A DNA stretch of 64,000 bases from the NCBI GenBank assembly GCA_009192285.1, contig WBVU01000021.1:340995-404994 (forward strand), in the 5' to 3' direction. The DNA is from Morchella semilibera. Lineage: Eukaryota; Ascomycota; Pezizomycetes; Pezizales; Morchellaceae. How positions within the stretch are numbered: position 1 is the first letter of the stretch; each line of letters starts with the position of its first letter. Positions 45,684-55,722 of the stretch are shown piece by piece. The notes beneath the pieces were generated by a model that was given only the letters and a program-made list of their open reading frames with translations, did no database searches and had not been told where the DNA came from. The translations under genes and the position numbers were made by a program.

Positions 45684-48027
45684 CTATTTAACATAACAAA
45701 TGGCGCGTGGCAGGAGACTCACAGTTTTGGTAGCTTGAACCAGTAATTTCCCATTCCATTCCTCGATGAACCTAGCTACATCAGGGTTTCTAGCCCACTG
45801 GTCAGGCGTGAGACCCCTCCAGTCGCGGGCGAGAGTATCTGCACCTCCCCAGCATATTTCATCAATCAACCAAAGGTCACCAAACCGCGCCGCAAGGTGT
45901 AGAAGGGTTACGCCTGCATTGTTCGTGACGTTGACTTTTGCCCCATTGTTGAGCAGAATCTGGCAGATTTCCCTCGAGGAGAAGCGCCGACTAGCTGCTC
46001 TCATAAGTGGAGTGATTCCATAATGATCTGACACGTTTACTTTCGCCCCAAGCAGGACTAAAAGTTGAACCATACTTGCCGTGCCAGCGGAAGCTGCTAG
46101 CGCCAATGGAGTGAGTCCTTGACTATCCTTGGCTTCAATATCTGCGTGGTGATGTAGTAAGGTACGCACAATGTCCTCCCTCCCGAGTATAGTGGGCTCT
46201 TTAGTGCCCGATATCGGACTTTGTACAGTGGTGCCATATTCCATGAATTTGGGATAATCTCTTTGGACAGCTATATGGAGTAGCGTTCTCCCGTATTGAT
46301 CTTTATCATTTACGTCGGCCCCACCCTCCGAGAGTGCTTTGGTAACAGTCACAGCACCATGTTGGACAGCTCTACGTAAAATGCGCCGTATCCCGGTACT
46401 GTGCATGTCGAATTTAGCACTGGTAGCACTAGGGACTAGCAAAGTGGCTCTAGGCTCTTCTGCTGCCGGGGGGGGTAGAGGGTCCTCTGGTACCATACCG
46501 GTGCTCGGACCACCCATCACTCTGTCCAACACTGACGATATTATAGCAAGATCCTTTGACTCCAGACATCCGCGGATCATCTGTTCCATCCAGGTAATAT
46601 CCCCTATCTCGAATTCTACTTTCTCTAATAAGGTGGCAACTATAGCCGAATTTCCAGTTTTTATAGCTTGGTTTAATCGCTGCCTAGCGGGGGTTACGGG
46701 GTTAGCCTATTCATGGGGTATTATGGGTAGGTCCTATGACAAGAAAAGTCGATATTTACCGGCTACCGACACCCCAATCCCATTTGAGATAATCGTACAT
46801 TACCAGGACCTTTACTGTACGTTCATGTTGGTTCAGAATTGCAGCGTCTAATGCTTCGTCGCCATTTGGCAGGAGCGTGCTTCCGCTATAACCGCGCTGG
46901 AGCAAGTCGTGAACCTCTTGGTGTCTTCCTGCCTCGGCAGCAAGGCCAAACGCATATTTCGGAGTACGTATTTCTCTCAGGGTCTCACCTTTGGACCGAC
47001 CTTGGGGATCGGTTCGGTATCGCCCAGGCTGGTGGAGCTTATCTACGTTGATCGCCAACAGCACTGGACCTACAGCTTTATCTGCTAGGGTGGTGCCCGA
47101 TGTTTCGCGAAGGGATACCGGCATAGAAAATACAGAGTCATTGGAGTACGCTGTATACATTGACCAACGTCCGATGCGGGTCTGAAGAGTGTCTCTTGAG
47201 AATACAGAACCGGAGTCACTGGCTCTTCTGTATGCGCGGGAGCGGGATAGGGCCGAGTCGAACTCATGTCTACCAACTGATGTAAAGGACGAAGCAGTAG
47301 TGCTCATAGACATCGTGGAACCTGAGGCATTGGTGGATGAGCTGGCAATACTGTTAGCTAACCTGGGGTTAGTACGCTTAATTTATCCGATTCGATATGT
47401 GGCATCACCTTGGTTTGCTGCTAACGATTCAGCATCAAAAGCGCTGCTAAGACGTTCCTTGCTCGATAAGGCCCAGTTTAAGGATTCGCTACGCCAAGAA
47501 CGGGGTTAGTTTATGTCCACCAACCTGCTTAGCCTGATGCGGGACTCATGGACAAAAAAAAGCTGTATAAAGGGGCTTCCGGAACTTGACTATTCTAGCG
47601 CAACTCACCAGGTGAGAATTGTGAAAATTAGATTCAAGGACGTCTCATGCCGATTTAACCGAGCTAAGATGTTTAAGAGAGTTTTCTCGGCCCTCCACCA
47701 CTTCATTCTATCCCACAAATCGATCCTCCCACTGGCCTTTATCCTGTCCAGCTCCCACTCCAGCTCCGAGATTGTGCAAACCGCTGCTGTCAGTACGGAC
47801 GTTAAGTGGTTGATGTCAATGAGCGCGGCGCGCTCGGGATCAAGTGTATTACTATCGATCACCGTTTCTTGGATCTTGAGAAGTATATAGCGAAAGTGGT
47901 TGACTTCGTCATCTAGCTGCTGGGCTAGTGCCGGAACATTCTTGACTGAGCATATAAACTCCACAAGTATGTGGCTTATGCGCGCCCCAGCCACCAGAAG
48001 GCCTACCACCGAGGCTGCAACCTCCAT
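45684..48027 (-). CDS. HeLo-like/ankyrin-repeat protein, full-length paralogue
   Basis: Exons: complement of 47609-48027, 46760-47350 and 45684-46683, phase 2 at both junctions, 669 residues. Intron 1 is 258 nt (GTGAGT donor, TACTAAC near the acceptor); intron 2 is 76 nt (GTAAAT, CTAG). Residues 1-139 are an all-helical domain starting MEVAASVVGLLVAG, matching the fungal N-terminal domain of STAND proteins. Residues 140-250 are a Ser/Thr/Arg-rich linker (TMSMSTTASSFTS). From about 255 there are ankyrin repeats (YGRTLLHIAV, QGLTPLALAASAG, YGITPLMRAASRR, AGVTLLHLAARFG, RGLTPDQWARN). No nucleotide-binding domain is present. In NLRs the N-terminal domain triggers a regulated, often lethal, response and repeats sense the ligand; here that is inference. 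A GTGAGT near the 3' end could mark one more terminal intron. Confidence 0.82.
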
Positions 48028-48764
48028 GATCGACAGTGGACCTTGATAGGACGGCGGGGTCGCTTAGTGGATCTCTCTGAACAAGTATAGCGTTTTGTAG
48101 CGCAGGAGAAAGGTTGACGGATTGATTTGGTCCCTTAATGTTTGGGAGTGTAGAGACGATGGATGGATTCGAATTCGATCGATCAGGCTTCATTGCCAAT
48201 TGGTCTTTGCCTGAGACCTACCCCGCACGCGGTATACTAGATACTTAGTGTAACATTAATCTAGGGTTAGGGTTTCGAACAAACCTTCCGCCGGGCTGCG
48301 GCTTCTTCAGGTTGGATCCCTGGAGAGTACTGAAAAGTGCGGCGAAAACCTACCGAATCATCCACCCCGACCCTTGGCTCCAACAGAATGATCTGAACCA
48401 TGGTCCACACAAAACATGGCTCACCTATCCCGTTGGTTTAATTAAGACTCACACCTACACACGCCCTCCTCGCCCTGAATCTAGCATCTTGATGCGATAT
48501 CAATGGTGTAAGATGTGGTTATAAACATCCGATTACTACCCATGGGTCATTGGAGCATAGGTGTATACTAGAAAGCCGATTTCTTGCAGTAAATGCAATG
48601 ACCTGTAGTGCTAGGATAAGGTAAATGTACAACCGGAGTCTTCAGTTCCAAAAATTGATTGATATCATTATGAAGACAGATAGATAGCATGATTATTGAT
48701 AGAGAAGCTCATTCATGTTCCTAGACCCACCCTCCTCGATTAATAGAGCCAACTAACACCACTA

Positions 48765-48880
48765 ATAGAGGCTTTGCGCAAATGGAGGTAGCTCCATTTT
48801 CCGGTAGCCTGATTGGTGCCGATCTCGTCCTCTGCAAACCAGGCCACTGGAATGTAGGGCTAGCTCTATTTGTCTCTAGT
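48765..48880. mobile_element. MITE of the CTTTGCGCAAATGGAG family
   Basis: The left end, TAATAGAGGCTTTGCGCAAA, continues to AGCTCCATTTTCCGGTAGCC. The right end (GGCTAGCTCTATTTGTCTCT) is a loose inverse. The first 60 bp also match the minus strand of about 1318-1375, and a compact hairpin form lies at 54182-54266. Confidence 0.55.
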
Positions 48881-49356
48881 CTTAGTGTACGTCCTTCATA
48901 AGGACAGCACGGGCCAATTAAATTGGCCCATAAAAGGCCTGGGGCTTTTTAGTCAGGCCGAGCCGTACGCGTGCTAAACGGAGTAGATGCCCAAATCATT
49001 GGCTGTCACGGCTATCTTGGACATTGGGAGCCGGCGGGATCTTCAGCTGAAGTGGAAGAAGGGTATGATAATGGCTAACGATTATGGCGCTAGGAGGGGT
49101 CCTAACAATATATATACCGCGTAACTACTACAATGCCTGTGGCTGTCTCCACCATTCCGGCCATCAGTATAAAGGCTCTGCACAGGACATTCAGGTAATT
49201 CCGGAAGCAACGAACGTACCTTACTTTCATGAGTTGTCACAGACAGAACATGGATATAATATCACCACCAGTCATGGTGTAAACTGCTCTTCAGCCTTCG
49301 CAATTGCATGTATGTCTATCATGTATGTCTATATTTCGGCATTACGGAGTGCAGTA

Positions 49357-49520
49357 CCTCAGAATCTGAGGAATAATGAATCTGGCTGGGCTGGAATACC
49401 GCTTACCTATTGGTCAAGACGACTAAAGGTTACGCTTTGGCTTTGTCGGATTGAGGCTCAACAGGCATTTGAACAACCCGAAGCAGCCCAGTTCGATTCA
49501 TTATTCCTGAGATTCTGCGG
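49357..49520. mobile_element. MITE with GCAGAATCTCAGGAATAA termini, copy 1
   Basis: The right end, TTATTCCTGAGATTCTGCGG, is the inverse of the left end (CAGAATCTGAGGAATAATGA with few mismatches). TA flanks both sides (49355-49356, 49521-49522). A second copy lies at about 55188-55356; the interiors share TCGGATTGAGGCTCAACAGG. Confidence 0.7.
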
Positions 49521-50284
49521 TAGTGACCATCTGGAAAAAGATGTATCTTGGCAGGGTAGCGCACGAAGTTCTTATAAATGTTAACTCTCGATTCATGTTA
49601 GACCTTTCCGAAAGTCCGTATTTGGTCTATAGATATATCCACCCGCCGTACCTGCATGCATATGCCAGCATGCAGCGCGAATGTTGTTCCAGTAGCTATG
49701 TTTCTCCAGTAGCTGAAAGATCCAATTTTTCCTTGGCCTTTGAATTATATGTAGCTCTAGGCCTCTTGGCGCCTGGTGATTCTGGGCACCCTTATTGGCT
49801 TAAAAACCCCTGTTCGTCAACACCAGTGATGCAGAGGTATGTACGCCAAGATATCGGAGCCTCAGAAGTACCAGCTCCTGACCTATCCCCTGCATGTATG
49901 AGACATTTGGACAATGTCTCTCATGCATAAACCTGCAACTTCATCGAATATTCGGGATTCTAGGGACTGTTCTGCCTACCCGGACTTCTTTACAGCCAGA
50001 ATTTTGGCGCTAATGCATGAGAGCTATTGTCATACATCCTGGGGATACTCCAAGGCCGAGTGAGGTAAGGATTTTACGATGAGGTCCGACAATGGATTTG
50101 GGGATCTGTTGGTTATTCATGAAACGCTAATGAAATTTTCAAGGCGTTCACATAGGTTCGTGGGCATGGTGCTCCACAGGGCATGATTATTCAGAAACTT
50201 GAGGCATGAATGCACGAGAATCTTGTTGTTGAAATTAAGTACTCGCTTTGTTTACCATATGGAGTTCTTCAGGTACCCGGCCAG

Positions 50285-50488
50285 CTAATGACCTAAATAT
50301 ATATACAGATTGATTCGAACGGGGTTTAGAAAACGCCAAGGGATACTAGTATAAGCCCGCCCTTCCTTGTTTCTGGGAGCAACATTAGCTCTCCAGTCAA
50401 TTAGCAAACCAACCATCTCTTCCGGCCTCGTAGCCGCGGCAATATGTAAAGGTATATTCCCTTGGTGGTCGACAACATTAATGAGCAC
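50285..50488 (-). pseudogene. Ankyrin fragment, remnant of a third HeLo/ankyrin gene on the right
   Basis: A short ORF encodes one clear repeat (DHQGNIPLHIAAATRPEEMV) and the start of a second. No N-terminal domain is adjacent. It lies between the two full paralogues on the same strand, as expected of a decayed member of a local array. Confidence 0.6.
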
Positions 50489-51700
50489 CTCTCCCCAGCA
50501 GAGGCCGAGCGATCAGGGGGTTAGGCAGCGCCACAGCAACGCATAGCGCGCTCCTATATCAGCAAATACTAATTTTGTTCATTCCGGAAAACACGTTAGG
50601 GAGAACTACCCCTCTGGACTGTCAACTCGAACCTCAATTAGTGACCCAGCCGGATGCGGCGACCATGGTCTAGTAAGTTTCATTATTCGTTCCTCCGTAC
50701 TCATGACAGGAGCGGTTCATAGGATATGATGCGCAACTTAACCGGGGCATGAAAGTCAGCTAAAACAACCCGAAATGCTCAGATGTCAGGCAGGTCTAGT
50801 CACCAATTGGAATTCTAGGGTGGATTTAAATGGTATTCACGTACCTCCCGTTATGATCTTGGGCATTAAGATTGACACCAAAACTCAATATTCATGACAC
50901 CATTTCCTCACATCCCCGCCAAACAACAGTTTCAAGTCGAGGATAGTTACTATTCACATTACGTCCCTGGGAATCGGGGGGTGGGTCGCAGTGATATCCC
51001 CTCCGCCAACCGCATAGGGCAAGATGTATTCTCGGAGGTGTTCTGGGGGTGCCGAGATCAGCTATGTACCATAATGGTCACTCACAGGGTGGCGGTGCGG
51101 ACGCGGCGTGGTGTTGTTGTGCGACGGTGTTGTGCGGCGCAACTTGTAGAGACAATGGTGGGCTGCGGTTTTGGTAGGTATCGGGTGTAGTAAGTTCGTC
51201 GTAGTTTGTCCCATCTGAGGTGTGAAACTCATGGGTCTAGTGCTTAAAACCGCGGGACTAGGACCTATACCAAGCTGTTACCAGTTGATTAGTGTTTTGT
51301 TTTGTTTTGTTAAAGCATCGGTAAAGAACATTGTGCAGGAACTTAGCTCATGAACCTACCTGTACTAACTATGATAAGGACTTGGGGGCCATACCTAGGG
51401 GGTAGAATGATAACCAGCAGTGAATTCAACTTGTGGTTTTGGGCCTGTCGGGGGTGACTGTCGGGTGTTTCCTCCGCCGTTGCCAACTGTAGCAGCCCTT
51501 GAGATTCATAGTACCATCTGAGGCTGCGTTGGCCGGCCCGTCTCCTACACCCGATATGAAATTATGTAATGGACTACCGATATGGACAACGGCGGAGGAT
51601 AGTCAGGCTAGTGGGAGTACCGCCTCCGTTGTATGGTATGAGCAGGGGGTATAGAGTGAATATAGGTATAAAGAGCCCCGGATTATGGTTCCATCGTCAC

Positions 51701-52231
51701 TCAACTAAATTTCGGATCCCTTGGAGTACTGAGGTTGTGTAAGGGATAGAAGAAAGACTGCGTATATACCTCTCCAGCCGCGCGGGTGACCCCAATAGAT
51801 CTAATGGCAGAGCTCATTTTTGTGTGGGAACGGTGGCTTGAATTTGTATTTCCTACCCCGCCTGCTAGAGGGACAACTAAATGTATCAATGCTGGCCAGT
51901 TGTCATGGACGGAATCCTGATCCATTGGAGGAAATGGTGTAAACAAGCCTTGGCGCCAAGAGCACAGTACTCCCATAAAAAAGTCCCACAAGCGAGAGCT
52001 ATGAGCACCAACGTCGGAAAATATATCTTTCAAGCCCAATACTCTATCAATACCTCGCTTGCACCCGGTAAGAAAATTCTTTTGTCCAACGGTTTTCCTT
52101 AGCCCAGGGAGCCGCAGGAGAACGAACGGGGCTAGACCAGAGAAAGCATTTGCTAAATATAGCTGTGCAAAGCACTTTATTGGGAATTTGTCAGGAATAT
52201 CAACCTTCCCGATCCCATCAAGGGTATCCAT
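51701..52231 (-). CDS. Hypothetical protein
   Basis: A 176-residue ORF starting MDTLDGIGKVDIPDKF with a balanced composition and a hydrophobic patch (AFSGLAPFVLLRLPGL). No domain is recognised. A GTATAT donor-like site late in the ORF may mean a further exon. No homologue in the window. Confidence 0.35.
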   Translation of the reverse strand: MDTLDGIGKVDIPDKFPIKCFAQLYLANAFSGLAPFVLLRLPGLRKTVGQKNFLTGCKRGIDRVLGLKDIFSDVGAHSSRLWDFFMGVLCSWRQGLFTPFPPMDQDSVHDNWPALIHLVVPLAGGVGNTNSSHRSHTKMSSAIRSIGVTRAAGEVYTQSFFYPLHNLSTPRDPKFS

Positions 52232-53664
52232 CCATGCATGTAATACATTTATATATGGCTGTAGGATCCAAAAGGCAAAGATAAAAGTGGGATATTTAAC
52301 TATGTCGCATCGATCGGCACGTCAGTTCAGTAATAGTCGGGATGTATGAAGAATGGCAATCCTGTAAAAAACCATCACCTCGTACTACTAGGCATATAAA
52401 AGCAACCGTCACAAAGGAAAGCATGAGAAAGAAGAACATTCTACCCCCGCCCACATAGGATGGCCATTACTAATGATACTAGAAATTATTTTATAAATAT
52501 ATAGGAATGTATCATGTCAACACCGCCGAAAATCCGTTACGTATATATACGTTACCCACAAAGATTCACAAATAATTAATTACTAGACACATTTACTGTG
52601 GGCACCTTCACTGGGTGAGTCACCAATTGATTTATTTGCATAGCTACTAGAGTCCCCCGCTTCTGCTTGAATGTAGATCCTCTGAAGAATAGTTAAAATT
52701 CTCGCAAGAAAACGCTCGAGAATCCCTCAGTGGGAGATGTTCTCCGCGCTAGATTAGCTTACACAACGCCCACAAGGGCTGGATGCGGGCTTAGATTAGT
52801 ATCGTTCATGCTGGTGGAGATCTAACGGGGATCAGGGGTTTTATGCAGGTACCCGTCGGAACTAGCCGACGGTCGATGACGTACACGCTATAGCCATACT
52901 AGTTTGGTATGATCAGGTAAGCTCGCACGGTTGTACCTTTGATACCATGATAGTGGCCTCTGTGAGTGGCATAGGGGTATCATACCTACTACCTCCGGTC
53001 AGTAGGTGCTAATCTTTTTATTTGCCGATCTTTTTTTTTCTGTTGGCTTAAAAGGTCTATTCCGTGTCACCTTGCCCGCGTCGGATTTGGGGTTGCGATG
53101 TGAAAAGACTCCTCAGCTTCATTATATTAGACTATTAAAAATTCTTTTAAGATGTATGGTCACGTACGTACCTTGATCTTTTCCGAGAGGTTTCGATTTT
53201 AGGTAAGCTGATGACTTAGGTATATAGCTCATGAACGGCGCTGGGTTTCCCGGAAAGGTCTCAAAGGTTCTTAAACTGCAGTTTTTTTGGTGACAACTAT
53301 TGGTAGTTGTTTGATAAATTTGCCAATATGCATGCCACCACTCGGAGGTCTCATTGTGTGTACCTGGGGCACTTAATCTGATGGACCCACCGGTTGGATA
53401 GCTCTAGTTTCAGGAGAAATTCTTGATTTATTATTATATAGAAACAACCACACAAACGATAAAAAAACGGTGTCTTTATGTGGCTTGAAGCTCGACTATA
53501 TTTCAAGTCTAAAATTTATTGCTTGAGCTAGCAAGTCGCACAAAATTATTATTGAATTTTGTCTCATATTGTAAACATCTATATTAGACAATAGTTATAT
53601 AAATTACGACCTGCAACGTGTACTAGTTCTTTGCCTGAATGACTCTCAAATATATGGAGCAGTA

Positions 53665-54002
53665 TATGGAGCGGCAAATGCGCCAAAAGTAATTTTACCA
53701 ACGGTAGTAAATTATTTTACCACCAGTTGTGAAAACAATACCATGATTTATACCTAAAACTCCACCCTCGATGGCAAAAGCACCGACATTTCGGCGAAAA
53801 GGGGCTATACAATGCCAATATATGAGCCCTATTGTCCACCGGTGGTGGGAAACCTTAGGTGTTCGTGATAATCATACCGTAGCATAAAGCCTGAAATTTA
53901 GCTTTTATACGGGAACAAGAACTGAAATTCAGCGCCTATACAACCGGTGGTAAAATAATTCGCCACCGCTGGTAAAACTACTTTTGACACATTTACCGCA
54001 TA
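53665..54002. mobile_element. MITE with ACCACCGGTGGT-type palindromes, copy 2
   Basis: Left end TATGGAGCGGCAAATGCGCC; right end, inverted, TATGCGGTAAATGTGTC. Flanks GGAGCAGTA (53656-53664) and ATAGCAGTA (54003-54011) agree at 7 of 9 bases, a probable 9-bp duplication. The interior matches the 27587-27869 copy (GGCGAAAAGGGGCTATA, TGTCCACCGGTGG). Confidence 0.78.
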
Positions 54003-54074
54003 ATAGCAGTAAACCTGTTGGGAAAACTTTACAAATGTTAGAATTAATGATTCAAGATTTACTAACAAAGTATA

Positions 54075-54180
54075 GCGCAGCATGAAGACTGATATTCAGT
54101 GTTTACACTGGCACAAGGAATGAAATTCAGTACTTATACCACCTTTTCACCACCGTAGGTAAAACCATTTTTGACACATT
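54075..54180. mobile_element. Right-hand fragment of the same palindrome-rich MITE
   Basis: CAGTGTTTACACTGG through TTTTTGACACATT matches the right part of copies 1 and 2. It stops exactly where the next hairpin element begins (54182). Confidence 0.6.
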
Positions 54181-54181
54181 G

Positions 54182-54266
54182 GAGACTTTGCGCAAATGGA
54201 GCCAGCTCCATTTTCAACCAGATAATTATAGAGCTGGCTCCATCTGTGCAAAGTCTCTATTAGAGC
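54182..54266. mobile_element. Compact hairpin MITE of the GCGCAAATGGAG family
   Basis: GAGACTTTGCGCAAATGGAG followed by CCAGCTCCA pairs with GAGCTGGCTCCATCTGTGCA and AAGTCTC on the right, leaving a loop of about 25 bases. It is related to the elements at 48765 and 1318. Confidence 0.75.
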
Positions 54267-54345
54267 GATTTGGCCAACCTCTGAATCTAAATATTTACTT
54301 AGTCCTTGGCGACAGTTTTTGTTATGAAAATCCAGCTAAGAGCAC
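54267..54345. mobile_element. Diverged copy of the GAGCGTTTTGGCAACC MITE
   Basis: GAGCGATTTGGCCAACC, TCTGAATCTAAATATTTA and CTTGGCGACAGTTTTTG align to the first half of the 22300-22407 element. It directly follows the hairpin MITE. Confidence 0.5.
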
Positions 54346-54843
54346 AACATTTGAAAAACAGGGATTAGCTAAATAGCTCTATTTACAGCCCCATAAAATA
54401 CACCTCTATACCCCGACATCCTACCCAACCACAATAATGGTGCGAGAGGGGGTAAGGCGACTTTGACAACTCTGTGTAACACACCACTTCAACCAATTCT
54501 TTCATTGGCTCTGGAAAGCAAACATGATCCTCACCTTGAACCCGACTTTACGCCCGTCAGAGCCAATAAGATATTACACTGAACTGGTGTGAACAGGGTT
54601 GACAACGTCACCCTCCAAGCCTTCTCTTACCAAGTCAGACTGGAAACGTGCCGGAGCCAGGGTTAGAATGATTTGATTGGGTGGCGACAAAGCGTCTGCA
54701 GCTCCATCTCAACTTTCCAGCTAGCAATAAGTCGGTTAGAAAGCTGAGTGGCTAAAACAAAATACCTTGGCTCTGGCTCCGGCTCTGGCTGTGGCCTAGT
54801 CTGGCACCATTAATGCCTAACAACTCAAAGAAGAGATATCATA

Positions 54844-54922
54844 TACTCGCACGTTAGTTAAGTCCTGAGAAATTTTGTGAGGCCGTTGCTACCAAGAATT
54901 CTCAGGACTTAATACGTGAGTA
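54844..54922. mobile_element. 79-bp hairpin element
   Basis: TACTCGCACGTTAGTTAAGT/CCTGAGAA pairs with TTCTCAGGACTTAATACGTG/AGTA around a short loop. No coding capacity. Probably a MITE reduced to its termini. Confidence 0.6.
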
Positions 54923-55187
54923 GTAGGATAATTCAAATGATGTGGACTTATCCTTTTGTTGACCCCGGCTGATCCTGCTCCAAAGGATCGCTTACCGAAT
55001 TCCACCAAAGGAATTATTGCCTGGCATGCCGAGGCATGCTCGGAACCTGTAGGCCTGGTGCACTACAGCCTTGGCAACCTTCCGCCAAAGGGGGCCCGGG
55101 GGGGTTTCTGTTGTCATCTTAGTTATCATTACCCTATGTGGCCGGCTTTTGGTGGACATGTTGGCTTAGCACGCTTCGGACTGCATG

Positions 55188-55356
55188 TTGCAGAATCTCA
55201 GGAATAACAAATTGGACTGGGCTGGAGTACCACTTACCTGGTCAAGACAACAAAATTTACGCCTTGGCTCCGTCGGATTGAGGCTCAACAGGCATTTGAC
55301 CAATCCGAACGCTACTATTCCAGCCCGGTTCGTTCGTTATTCCTGGTATTCTGCGG
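55188..55356. mobile_element. MITE with GCAGAATCTCAGGAATAA termini, copy 2
   Basis: GCAGAATCTCAGGAATAACA at the left is the inverse of TTATTCCTGGTATTCTGCGG at the right. The interior matches copy 1 at 49357-49520. Confidence 0.7.
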
Positions 55357-55722
55357 TATCAGGTGGTTGGTTCCTTTCTCGCGCGGGGGCGTGGCTGATA
55401 TGCCCGGGTTACAGCTGATTGAGACCCTGGCCTGAGTGTAACTGAGTAGAGTAGTATCTATAAATTTGGTGCTCCAATGCTACAAGCTGATACGATGGTC
55501 AATGCATTGGCCGCTACACATACATAACCCACATGTGTGTTATAGCTAGTGGTAGCAATCCGGTATCGTAGTTCATGAATAGATAACGACTTTCTTTATT
55601 TGAACACTTATAAGACAATTATCTTACAGAAAGAGGACACCTCATCAGCAGGTGGTGAACAGACTAGCATACTAGATGGTTCTACTGAAATTTCAAGGAC
55701 AGCGCAGCATCCGTGTTGATAT

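Larger units (their letters stand above)
48028..50284. other. Intergenic region with MITEs
   Basis: It carries a hairpin-family element (about 48765-48880) and a MITE at 49357-49520. The two plus ORFs at 49084-49930 run through the MITE and lack motifs, so they are unlikely genes. Confidence 0.5.
50489..55722. other. Intergenic region rich in MITEs
   Basis: No gene is strongly supported; one 176-residue ORF at 51701-52231 is listed separately. An inverted repeat with CCTCCGCCGTTG arms (51470-51600) lies at the left. A dense MITE cluster occupies 53665-54345. A 79-bp hairpin lies at 54844-54922 and a MITE at 55188-55356. Confidence 0.5.

Noticed and set aside
49084-49930. Two plus-strand ORFs of 166 and 135 residues
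   Set aside because: They run across a MITE with clear inverted ends, so the open frames are accidental.
51470-51600. Inverted CCTCCGCCGTTG repeat as a MITE
   Set aside because: Arms of only about 14 bases, no extension and no target duplication; kept only as a note in the region entry.
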